Source: Monosporascus cannonballus (taxonomy: Eukaryota; Ascomycota; Sordariomycetes; Xylariales). Taken from it: a stretch of 56,326 bases of DNA. The notes under the pieces are model-generated. The model was not told the origin of the DNA. It was given only the letters and a program-made list of their open reading frames with translations, and made no database searches. Shown in pieces: positions 20,625 to 32,600 of the stretch (positions are counted from its first letter, which is position 1; each line of letters opens with the position of its first letter). The stretch covers positions 1-56,326 of the forward strand of contig QJNS01000367.1 of NCBI GenBank assembly GCA_004154925.1, in the 5' to 3' direction. A program made the translations under genes and the position numbers.

Positions 20625-23600
20625 ATGTCGATCAACATTCAGAAAACCCTTATTTAATAGCTTTAAGCTCGAATTCGGAAGTTGAAAAAAAAGTTCGATA
20701 ATTTAGAGTTACGTTATTTGCCTAAAATTTTCTCGTTCGTATAAAACCCAAAAAACCAAAACCCTATAATGGAAAAAGTAATTTTTAAACCTTTTTAATT
20801 TAGATATAAATTTATTTCCGTTTTTTAAATTTTAATAACCTAGCAAATATGGTTTTAATAATAAAAATATACCTGATAAAAGATACTGTTAATTAATTTA
20901 AGTTTATTATGAAAAATTTCCTGAAAAAAAAGCAAATAAAAAAGATTTTATTAATAAGATTTTTTTAATTTATACCAATTTCGAAAACAAAATACGTAAT
21001 AATTTCGGTAATCCGGATAAAAAACGATTAACGGCTTAATAATTTCTGTAATTCCGATAAAAAAGATCTATATCCAAATATGCCGTAACCTTTAAAAGTT
21101 TTACGGCCAAAGCCGGATAAGGAAATAACGAAACCGACGTCTTTATCGATATATTTTATAAAAGGTTAAAGGATAATATAAAAAATAAAATTATTTGGAT
21201 TAAACGATTAATTATTTTAAACCGGTATATTGCAAAAGTAATTAAGATTAACAATCGACAGTTTGAAAAACGATAGAAAAAAAAAGGATAATATATTTTA
21301 TATTCAGAATATAAATCTAATTAAGGGAAAAAACGAAATATACCCCTTACTTTTTATAAAACGGCGCCAGGATTTATGGAATTCGGCGTTACCCATAAAC
21401 AAAATTAGAGCCAGATTAAATATTTTAATTATAGCAAAATAGAATATAAGGTTTACAAATACAAAAAATCTAAAAAACTATAATAAGATAATTAAATTCC
21501 TATACCGGAAAAATAATTTAAAAATAATTAAGAAAACGATAATAAAGTTATTAACATAACTTAAGCCAAATATATATTAGGCTTACGACAAAAGGTTTAA
21601 TAAAGATTATTACGATAAGAGATTTAACGAAAAATATGAAAAGCTAAAAAATTAACTTAACAAATATTACGAATATAGTAAAAAGCATTATAAGGATAAT
21701 TATATAAATATAGGGATTAAATAGAAAAGTTTTGCCTCGGAATACCCGATTAATACGGTAAAATATATGTTATATACTGTCGAGGACGAAAATATCCTAA
21801 TTACGAAAAATAGAAATAATATATTTATATGCGAATTATTTATATGTATTATAAGGGATTTAATTTTTTAAATTATATCAGATATAATAAGAATAATAAG
21901 TAATAATATCGATAATTTCGAACTATAGCCCTAGAAAATGTTTAGCAGTTGACCAAAGCAAAAAGTTGGCCTAAAAAAAAATAATACCTATAGGAAAATC
22001 CTTTTTATTATTATAAATGGTATAATTATTAAACGGAAAAAAGTTAATTTAGCGTACGGTTAAAAAGTATTATTAAAAAGTTATTACGGACCTTTATTTC
22101 GAATTAATATTTACGGCAAATTTTTATAAAAAAAAGGCCATTAAGGAAAAAATACGTTAATTTATAAAAGATTTCTGGAACGATAATCAAAATAACGCAT
22201 AATAAGATGTAATCGTAAATATAAAAAAAATAATTTATTCGATAAGAAAAGGAATTATCAAAAAATTAGGAATAATTAATATGGCTTAAAGGAACAATAC
22301 GCCGACAATAATAATAAATATAATAGCTTAATACGTTAAATAAAGAAATACAAATTAGGTTCGATAAATTTAAATAGGAATTAAAAGAAAAAAATTACCT
22401 ATAAGAAAGCTGCAGGATAACAAAACTTAAAAAAATTAAAGGGAATTCCTAAAAAGGGTTTTAAATGCGATAATAAGAAATATTAACAATTTTATTACTT
22501 TAAATATATAAATCGGAATATATTAATATACTGCAATAATAAATTACGGAACTCTAGGCGGGAATTATATTGTACCAAATATAGTTAATAAGCTTAAATT
22601 CCTATGGAAATATAAGTTAAAACCTTATATAACGATAAATGCCGAAAGTTAGAAATTCGCTTACGATAATAGAAAAATTATATGCGAAATTAATTATCTT
22701 AAGAAATTTTATTAAAGGACGATATTAAATAGTTAATTTCGATATCGTTTTATTCGGAAATTACGATATAATCTTAAGATTATTATGAATATGTCAGTAC
22801 GGAGTTTTAATTAACGGAAAAACTGGCTAGGTAAAATTTGTTTTATTTCTTATTAATAAAAAAAATTAAAATCTTAATATTCGATCAATAATAGCGATAA
22901 GTACAGGTATAACAATACGATAAATACCTTACCACCTAAAAAAATAAAATATAAAAAAAAGAACGGATATTAAAAAAAATAACGTATCGTTATTATTATT
23001 AAAGCGAAATTAAAGCAATTAAATAATACTTTAAAATAATTAACATAATAACCTTAGGAATTAGAAAATTTAATTAATATGCTATTATAATATTATAGAT
23101 ATAAGCAGTTTTTTAAAAAGGAACTCGAAATAAAACTATTAGAATATAGCGAAAAAAATTATGAAATAATCCTTAAGGAAGGATTTTCGACAAAGTTTTA
23201 CCTTATTTACAATTTTAGCAAAAACGAATTACGTATTTTTAAAAAATACCTGGAAGATCGGCTATAAAAAGGATGGATTTAACCTTTAAAATTACTAATA
23301 AAATATTTAATATTTTTTATACTGAAAGAAAATAAGAAATTACGATTTGTAATTAATTATCGACAATTAAACAATATTATTATTAAGGATCGAATACTAT
23401 TATCCCTAATTACGAAAACAAAAAACCAACTTTATGGAACTAAATAATTTATAGCATTCGATTTTAAAAAGAAATATAATTTTATTAAGATTAAGAAAAG
23501 ATACGAATAAAAATAGTTTTGAAAACGAAATACGGATTATTTAAATATTTGGTTATACTAATGGAATTTACGAACGTACTAGTAACCTTTTAGCGGATAA

Positions 23601-25898
23601 TAAATTATGTGCTACGAAAATATCTTGATATTTTCGTTATTTGCTATCTCGACGACATTCTTATTTTTTTTAAAAACGGAAAAAACATATATAAGATACG
23701 TTCATAAAATTCTTTAAGTTTTACAGGACGTAAGGTTATTTATTAATGCAGAAAAAAGTTAGTTCTATATATAGGAAATAAAATATCTGGAACATATTAT
23801 CATCTTAGGATATATTAAAATAAACCCTAAGAAAATCGCTGCAATTACAGAATGGCAAATACCAAAAAAATCAAGGAAATACAGGTATTTTTTAGATTTG
23901 CTAATTATTACAGGAAGTTTATTCGGAATTTTAGCAGGATAACTATATCCTTAACGAATTTTACGAAAAAAAAAGAATTTAAATGGACGCCAGATACGGA
24001 AAAGGTATTTCAAGATATTAAGAATGCAATTATTAACGAGCCAGTACTAATTATGTACGATTTAAACCGCCTTGTTAAATTAGAAACCGATATTTCGGAT
24101 TACGCGTTAAACGCAGTAATCGGATAATAAGATAATTAAGGCAAATTGTACCCTATTACGTTCTTTTCGTATAAATTAAAAGAAATCGAACTTAATTACG
24201 GTATTCTAAATAAAGAATTTATGGCCATTATTATAGTATTTCGGGAATTTAGGTATTTTTTAAAAGAAAATTTGTACCAAGTTAAAGTTTATATAGATTA
24301 TTAAAATCTTACCCGATTTATTATAACCAGGGAGCTTATAAGACGATAATTAAGATATGTAGAAAAATTGGCGAACTTCGATTTCGTTATTATTTATAAA
24401 AAAAGTTTAAAAAATGATAAAGCAGATATTTTAAGTAAGCGATTAAACTTCGAAAAAAAAATTGATTAAAATTAATTATATAATTTTCGATATTATTACA
24501 AAAGGATATTTACGCTTATAACAGATTACGATAATTCGGGCAATACCTTGGATATATACTAGAAAATCTAGTAATATAACGATAATTTTCCAAAAAACCA
24601 GAAAACAGATAAAATATAAGTTTTAAAAAAATAACAAAGGGATTTAATACGAAAAATATATAAATATTAGTTATATGGATATTCAGGGATTTACAAAACC
24701 CTAGAATAATTTTAACGTATATATTTTTTTTCCAAAATAAAATTAACGTATAAAAAATTATATAATAATATAATATTTATGCCAGAGCAAAGGCTTAACG
24801 ATACAAGCCATACGGAGAATTACAGTTATTACTAATTGCAAAGCAATTATGATATTTAATTATATTTAACTTTATTATTAAATTTCTTATGTTAAAAGAT
24901 TTAGTTATAGAAATATATTACGATAGCATTTTCGTAATCGTTAATCGATTTACGAAATTTTCCTATTTTTATTATATCATAAGGATATAAATGCCGAATA
25001 ATTGGTATATATTTTCTTTAGATATATTTTTAGCATATATAAATTACTAATAGAAATTATATTAAATAAATGATTAATATTTGCATTAAAATTTTGGTAA
25101 GGCTTAATAGCATAAATCGGCTTAAATTATAAGTTATGCAACGTATTTAAACCTTAAACAGATAAATAAATAAAACGAATAAATTAAATTTTAAAAATTT
25201 ACTTCCGATATTACATTAATTACGAATAAAATAATTAGGTTAAGAAATTACCGATCGTATAATTAATTTACAATATTAGTTATTATAAAAGTATTAAGAT
25301 AATATTTACGAACGTAAACTTTAGTTTTATTTTACAAATTTATAGAAAAGTACGTAATAACGGTCCAATTAATATCAAAATAATCCTTACGTTAAAATAA
25401 TTACGATAGCTGCATTAAAAGATAAAGACAGAACTAGAATTTATACGGAATTAAATAAATAAATACTATAACCAAAAAAAGTTAAAAAAAATTAATTTTC
25501 GAAAAAGGAAAAATGGTTTTTTTGTTATTAAAAATATTTAAATAAAGTAACCCAGTAAAAAACTTAATTTTAAATATATCGGTCCATATAAAATTGCCAA
25601 GAAAATCTTAAAAAATAATTATTAATTAAATCTTTTATAAAAAGTTAAATTTTATTTAATTTTTTACGTTTCCTTATTCGAATTAATAGCAAATATAATT
25701 AAAGTATATACGGTATAAAACGATATAAAAATAAAAGATAAATAGGTATACGAAATGGAGAAAATTTTCGATATACCAAAATAAAACGGATTTATTTAGT
25801 ACTTAATTAAATGGAAAAAGCACCCAAATTCCGAAAATACCTGGAAATCCGCCAAAAATCTTATTAGCGCCTAACGCCTGTTAAAAAACTTTTACTAA
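20625..25898 (+). pseudogene. Gag-Pol of element 1, broken
   Basis: This is the polyprotein region of a chromovirus, read from a Gag-like ATG at 20625 to a stop after the chromodomain at 25898, with many internal stops and indels. The Gag zinc knuckle at about 21421-21462 has lost all metal ligands (Cys and His codons now Tyr). The protease active-site Asp reads Asn near 22542. RT still has YLDD at 23645-23656. The longest open piece (23852-24127) covers the end of RT and the start of RNase H (FFRFANYYRKFI, ETDISDYALNAVIG). Integrase Asp codons read Asn. The chromodomain at about 25742-25868 keeps YLIKWKKHPNSENTWKSA. RNA-templated copying and integration would have been its functions; it is now dead. 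Confidence 0.9.
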
Positions 25899-25929
25899 TA
25901 ATAACGGAATTACCGGATATAATTATATC

Positions 25930-26364
25930 TTAATTAACGTTTTCCAGCGGCCAGATAACGCTAGGCAGCTTAAAAAAAGGAATTAAGGCGGCTAAGGAAA
26001 TTTCGGCATTGGCCTGCTTCTAATGCTTCTATTCCTTTAGCTTCTCCAGCAACTGTAATTCTTACTATATTATTTTAATTTTTTTCGAAAGAAAAAATGT
26101 TTTTTATTTTCGAAAACGAATTAGCCGCGTAATAACCTTATTTATTTCTTGTTGATAACGTTTTTGTAATCCCAGGAACCGTTTTTCTGCAAATACCTTT
26201 TCGCGTTTTAAACATTAATTTTTAGTACGAATATTTTCTAAGGAAAATAGAGGAACGCCGTTGCTATCGCAAAAACAGCTACGTTTAATATACGCCTTGT
26301 ATTTGGAAACGTTTTTCATTATTTCGCACTTTTAACCTTTGGAAAAATATAAAAAATACGGCAT
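25930..26364 (-). pseudogene. Antisense accessory ORF of element 1 (Cys cluster plus coiled coil)
   Basis: On the minus strand, from ATG at 26362-26364 to TAA at 25930-25932, lie 145 codons without a net frameshift but with several stop codons. The N-terminus begins MPYFLYFSK and continues with spaced Cys or Tyr codons. The Tyr codons are best explained as RIP-changed Cys codons, giving a likely zinc-binding CxxC-type cluster. The second half is rich in Lys, Glu, Leu and Gln with heptad spacing, as in a coiled coil (LGLQKRYQQEINKVITRL). Element 2 has the same ORF in the same place. It resembles a type of short fungal hypothetical protein often seen near gypsy elements; this is recollection, not a search. 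Function unknown. Confidence 0.65.
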
Positions 26365-26532
26365 CACTTCAAAACTGAAATCGTTAAAAATAAAAAGCAG
26401 ATTTTAACATCGCGTCATGGACGAAGAAACCTGATAACGATTTTTAATAATGCGGGCCGATATTTTGAAAGGAAAAGGCTTACCAAAAAAAAGAAAAATC
26501 TTAAGGGCAAAATTTGGGAAAAAGGGAGATCG

Positions 26533-26934
26533 TGTTATAACCTAAATTAGCTGGGCCTACAAAAACGGTTTAGCCAAAATCATAAGTTACGTTAGTTCAG
26601 GGTTATATAATCAGTACTTAACAGGTCTTAACTAAGCACGACTAAGCATAATTAAGCACGATTAAGCAGTATTAAGTAACCGTTCAGCAAGACTTTACTG
26701 AACAAAAGTAAATAGTAATAAGGGAATCAAGATATATATGCTTATTATTTCCATAATTTAGATAATTTTAGTTTGCAACATTTATCAATATTAATCATTT
26801 ATAATAAGGCATTCCCAGTATTAAGAAACGTAATACGTTACTATATTTATTACTTAGATTCCCACCATACTCCTGCCAACATAACCACGTCGGCTTAAGG
26901 TTTAATAGTTCGTTAAACCCTATAGCTCGTTATA
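26533..26934 (+). repeat. 3' LTR of element 1
   Basis: 402 bp, starting TGTTATAACC. It carries the same five tandem decamers (26631-26680) and is followed by the target duplication ATATT at 26935-26939. Confidence 0.9.
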
Positions 26935-26939
26935 ATATT

Positions 26940-27067
26940 AAATATATTTCAAAATATATATAATAAATTCTGAAGTATTATATATATATTATTATATAAT
27001 ATATTATTTTATATAATTTTATTATAAAAAGTTATAATAATATTTAAAAACGTATATTTTAAATTAA

Positions 27068-27111
<44 letters not shown>

Positions 27112-28717
27112 ATTATTAAATAAATTATTTCTTAATATAATAATAAAATAATTTTTAAAACTTAAAAATATATTATACCGTAATAAGTTATTATATTAAA
27201 AAGATTACATATTTATTAACATACTTTCGTTATAATTAATATTATATTATATTTTATATCCGTTATTATTACGATATATTTATATTATAACCTTTTTAAA
27301 TATTTTAATTTTAAAAAATAATATAAATATTAGAATATTTTTATAAAAAATAAAAATAAAATAATAATATAATGTAAATTTTTACTTCATAAATTTTTAT
27401 AATAAATGTTTCGAATATCCGTATTTAAATACTGTTATAATATTATTTATTTTTAATTCCATATTATTAAAATTCGTTTTAATTAATTTAAATACATTTT
27501 AAAATACTTAAAATATTTTCAAAAGATTAAGAACAATTTATAAATATTTAAATTATAAAACAATTAATTTTAAAAATCTTGACAAATTTAAAAAAATAAA
27601 TATATTAAATTAAATAATTATTATATAACAATAATTATTATCATACGTTACGACTATTAAAAATATATTAATATTATTTGTTAATATTTTACTTAAAATT
27701 ATTTCGTAATTTATTATTATTTACGTTTACATAGATTTACGATATATTCTTTTTAAAATAAGAACAAACTATCGTTTTTATAATTTAAAACTCTGTATTT
27801 TTAAAAATAATGTGAAAAATAAAATAATACGTTAAAATATATTAATTAACATTTATTTATATATTTCAAGTTTAGTATTAATCGAAATATGTATTTATTA
27901 ATTACAAACTATAATATATATAATATTTAAAGGTTTTAAAATAGCGTTTATTTACGTATTCGTAATAAAATCCATAATATAATAATATAACTTATAAATG
28001 TTAAATTATAGCAGTAAATTAACGTAATATAAATTATATATATTTATTTTTACATTAAATTTATATTGTTATTAATGTATGAATTTAAACTTGTAAAACC
28101 TTTTAAACTTTAAAATAAAATTTAATAATTTTCGTTTACTCTATTAGTAATTTTATACCTTTAGCGAATTAAAATAAATAATTCCTATTTTTACGGGTTA
28201 TTATATTATAATAAAAATCTGTTTAAAATTTCGCGATTACAATTATAATAACTAGAATTTCAATTATAAATAACTAGAAAATTCTTTAAATTTTGAAATA
28301 AAAAATAACGAAGTAATTATATTTATATAATCATACGTATATTATAATTGGTTATTTATAATATATAAAGATTTAATACTATTTTTATATTATTTCGTAT
28401 AATTATTTCGCTACATTTTATAAATCTTACGTAAATCTTAATATATACTAGTTATTATCTAAATGTAAAATTAATTTTTCTTTTTTTATTATTTCAGATT
28501 CCGATTTACCAATAGCTAATTATAAGTAGGAAATTATTCGACAACTTTTAAAAAAGATAATTTATTTAAACGTTATATTTAATATGTTTTATACTATAAA
28601 AATAATTTTAATATTATATTAAGAAGTATCTTTATATATTTAAAAACGTTCGGACTTTGTTTAATATTTAATTTAAGTTTATTTATATAAAAATTAAATA
28701 TTGTTTAATAAAAATAA
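26940..28717. other. AT-rich spacer between element 1 and the TRIM-like element
   Basis: About 1.8 kb is dominated by A and T, with residual CG dinucleotides. It contains a TA microsatellite at 27075-27105. I found no LTR, TIR or recognisable coding relic; it is probably older repeat DNA past recognition. Confidence 0.6.
27075..27105. repeat. TA dinucleotide microsatellite
   Basis: An uninterrupted TA run of about 15 units inside the AT-rich spacer. Confidence 0.95.
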
Positions 28718-28722
28718 TTAAA

Positions 28723-28841
28723 TATAAGGTAACGAAGATACGACGTTAACCGTAATACCAAAAGATCAGCAATTTTAAACCCTAATTAGGATTTGGACAC
28801 CTTAATTCACCTTATACGGATTAGCTATGCATATTATTATA
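28723..28841 (+). repeat. 5' terminal repeat of the TRIM-like element
   Basis: 119 bp. It matches the second copy over its whole length, mostly with transitions as differences. Confidence 0.8.
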
Positions 28842-29116
28842 ATTACACCTCTTTTTTTAATAAAGTTATTCCGATTTTAGGGCTGGATAAGGTGTTGAAC
28901 CCCTAAGGCTTTATTGCGCCTTATGAGCATGCATATAACGCGGTCGGAACCTTCGTGCCGATTACCCGCCAAACGTTAGCGGTTGGAATTTTTTTCGGTT
29001 TGCCTCTTGGCTTTCTTTACCCTGTAGCCGCCCTTATAGGGATCGAACCCTGCCTTCGATATGTCGCCGAAATGGCGCCGAACTAGCTGATGCACCTAAT
29101 TGGGGTTTGGAATAAT

Positions 29117-29183
29117 TGTAAGGTAATAAAGGTGTAACATTAACCATAATACCAAAAGATCAGCAATTCCAAATCCTAATTAA
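29117..29183 (+). repeat. 3' terminal repeat of the TRIM-like element, left part
   Basis: The first 67 bp of the second copy. Its last five bases ATTAA (29179-29183) are the target site duplicated when element 2 inserted. Confidence 0.8.
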
Positions 29184-29553
29184 TGTTACGACCCAACCCA
29201 AGATCGACCACAAAGACAGTCGGACCCACACAAAAGGTCACGTGATTTGGATCTCTCTTGGCATCAAGATCTAAATAAATCTATACAGAACTAACCGAAT
29301 CCAATAGCATTAGATTTATGATAACGCCGAGATCTAATAAAAATCTAATTAGCTTATAAAAATATATACGCTTATTATTTCTAAAATTTAAATAATACCA
29401 ACTTATAATATAATATTATTACTTAAAGTATTTTTGAAATTACAAAACGTAATACGTTACTGTATTTATTGCTTAAATTTCCGTAATACTTCTGCTAACA
29501 TAAACCCATATAACTAAGGTTTAATAATTAATTAAACCGTATAGTTCGTTATA
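29184..29553 (+). repeat. 5' LTR of element 2
   Basis: 370 bp. A TATA-like stretch AGCTTATAAAAATATATA lies at about 29351-29368. Confidence 0.9.
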
Positions 29554-29613
29554 CGTTATAAGCTTTTATTCAGTAATACCGTCAAATTTTGAATAATATT
29601 TAATACTGTCAAA

Positions 29614-32600
29614 ATGTCGACCAGCACTTAGGAAACTTTTACTTAACAGCTTTAAGCTCGAATTCGGGAATTAAAAAAAAAGATCCAATAACTTAGGGCT
29701 ACGTTACCTACCTAAACCGTTTTCGTTTGCATAAAGCCTAAGAAGCCGGAACCCTACGATGGAAAAAGCAACTTTTAAACTTTCTTAATTTAGGCATAAA
29801 TTTACCTTCGTTTCCTAAACCTTAATAACCCAGCGGATATAGTCCTAGTAATAAAAATATGCCTAATAGGAGATGTTACCGATTAATTTAAACCTATTAT
29901 GAGAAATTTCTTAAAAATAAGAAAATCGAATAAAAAGGATTTTATTAACGAAATCTTTTCGCTTTATACTAATTTCGAGGACAAAATACGCGATAATTTC
30001 GGCAATCCGGATAAAAAACGATTTGCAGCCTAATAACTTTAATAATTTCGACCAAAAAAAATTTACGTTTAAATACGCCGTAATCTTTAAAAGTTTTATA
30101 GCTAAGGCAAAATAAAAATATAACGAAACCGATACCCTTATTAACATATTTTATAAAGAATTAAAAGATAATATAAAAAATAAAATAATTCGGATTAAAT
30201 AATTAATTTCCTTAAACAGATATATCGTAAAAGTAATCAAGATTAATAATCGACAGTTTAAAAAACGATAAAAAAAAAGATAATATGCCTTATATTCGGG
30301 ATACAGATTTAATCAGGGGAAAAAACGAAACGTATTTCCTACTTTTTACGGAACAACGCCAGAACTTATGGAACTCGGCGTTATCCATAAATACAATTAA
30401 AGCCAAATTAAATGCTTTAATTATAGCAAAATAGGACATAAAGCTTATAAATATAAAAAACTTAAGAAATTATAACAAAGTAACTAAATCTTTATACCGG
30501 AGGAATAATCTAAAAATAACTAAAAAAACGATAACAAAATTATTAACATAATTTAAACTAAATATGTAAAAAACTTATAACAAAAGGTTTAATAAGGATT
30601 ATAACGATAAAAAATTTAATAAGGGATATAAAAAGCCAAAAAGTTAACTTAATAAATATTACGAATATAGCAAGAAACGTTATAAAAATAATTACGCGAA
30701 TACCAGAATTAAATAAAAAAACTTTGTCTCGGAATACCCGATCGATACGGTAAAATATATGCCATATACTGTCGACGACGAGAATATCCCGATTACGAAA
30801 AAAAGAAATAATATATTTATATACGAATTACCCGTATATATTATAAAGGATTTAATTTTCCAAACCGTACCGGATATAATGAAAATAATAAGCAATAATA
30901 TCGATTATTTCGAACTATAATCCCAGAAAATATTTAATAGCTGGCCGAAATAAAAAGTTAGCTTAAAGGAAAATAATGCCCGCAGGAAAATCCTTTTTAT
31001 TATTACGGATAATATAATTACTAAACGGAAAAAGAATTAATTTAACTTACGGTAAAAAAATATTATTAGAAAGTTATTACGGACTTTTATTTTTAATTAA
31101 TATTTATTACGAATCCTTACAAAAAAAATTATTAAAAAGGAAATACGTTAATTTATAAGAAATTTTTAAAACGATAATCGAAATAATACATAATGGGATA
31201 AAATTACAAACATAAAAGAATAATTTACTTAATAAAGAAAGAAATTATAAAAAAATTAAAAGTAATTAATACGATTTAAAAGAACAGTACGCCGGTAATA
31301 ATAATAAATATAGCAGCTTAACGTATTATATATAGAAATACAAATAAAGTTCGATAAATTCGAATAAAAGTTAAAAGAAAAAGGTTATTTATAAAAAAGC
31401 CGCAAAATAACGAAACTTAAAGGAATTAAAGGGAATTTTTAAAAAAGATTTTAAACGTAACAATAAAAAACGTTAACGACCTTATTATTTTGGAAATACG
31501 AATTGGAACGTATTGGTATACCGTAATGGTGGATTACGGAGCTTTGGGCGGAAATTACATTATATCGGATATGGTTAATAAGCTTAAATTATTATAAAGA
31601 TATAAGTTAAAACCTTATATAGCGATAAATGCCGAAAATTAGGAATTTACTTACGATAACAGAAAAATTATACGCAAAATTAATTATTTCGAGATTTTTA
31701 TTTAAGGACGATATTAAATGGTTAATTTCGATATCGTTTTATTCGAGAATTACGATATAATCTTAGGATTATTATGGATACGTTAATAAAGAATTTTAAT
31801 TAATAATGGAATTGGCTAAATAAAATTCGTCTTATACCTTATTAATAAATAAGAAAAAAAAATTAAGATTTTAATATTCGATTGATAATGGCGACGAATA
31901 TAAGTATAAAAATACGATAAATACCTTATTACTTAAAGGGATAAAATATAAGAAAAAAAACGGGTATTAAAAGAAAATACGACGTATCGTTATTATTATT
32001 AAAACGAAATTAAGGCAATTAAATAATGATCTAAAATAATAAGAATAACAACTTAAAGAATTAGAAAATCTGATTAATATGTTACCATAATACCATAAAT
32101 ATAAGTAATTTTTCAAAAAGGAATTCGATACAAAATTACTAAAATATAACGAATAAGATTATGAAATAATTCTTAAAGAAGGATTTTCGATAAAGTTTTA
32201 CCCCATTTACAACTTTAATGGAAACGAATTACGTATTCTCAAAAAATACTTGAAAGATCGATTACAAAAAGAATGAATTCGATTTTCGAAATTATTAATA
32301 AAATACCCGATATTTTTTATATTAAAAAAACGAAAAATTACGATTTATAATTAATTACTAATAGCTAAACGATATTATTATTAAGGATTAAATACTATTA
32401 TTTTTAATTACGGAAATAAAAAACCGATTTTACGGAATTAAATGGTTTATAATATTCGATCTTAAAAATAAATATAATTTTATTAGGATTAAAAAAGGAT
32501 ATAAATGGAAAATAACTTTTAAAACGAAATACGAACTGTTTGCATATTTGGTTACGTTAATGGGATTTACGAATATATTAATAACTTTCTAACGAATAGT

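Larger units (their letters stand above)
20163..26934 (+). mobile_element. Element 1: RIP-inactivated Ty3/gypsy chromovirus
   Basis: This is a structurally complete LTR retrotransposon of 6,772 bp. Two 402-bp LTRs (20163-20564 and 26533-26934) start TGTTA and end TATA, decayed from a TG...CA form by comparison with element 2. A 5-bp target duplication ATATT lies at 20158-20162 and 26935-26939. The order Gag, protease, RT, RNase H, integrase, chromodomain places it among chromoviruses of the Tf1/sushi kind. A further antisense ORF lies between pol and the 3' LTR. Stop codons and C-to-T/G-to-A changes throughout are typical of RIP. It shares its internal region with element 2 but has a different LTR, so they are two subfamilies. 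Confidence 0.93.
28723..29183 (+). mobile_element. TRIM-like miniature LTR element, split by element 2
   Basis: A 119-bp repeat at 28723-28841 recurs at 29117-29183 and continues, after element 2, at 35909-35960 (67 + 52 = 119 bp), aligning without gaps. The second copy starts TG; the first starts TA, a RIP-type change. A possible target duplication TTAAA is at 28718-28722 and 35961-35965. The internal part (28842-29116, 275 bp) has no ORF, is much richer in G and C than its surroundings and ends in a purine-rich GGGGTTTGGAATAA next to the second repeat, as expected for a polypurine tract. The whole was about 513 bp, which fits a terminal-repeat retrotransposon in miniature. Strand is set by the purine tract. 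Confidence 0.7.

Noticed and set aside
29911..30895. Minus-strand open frames within Gag of element 2
   Set aside because: They arise because RIP removed stops by chance on the antisense strand; no counterpart was found in element 1.
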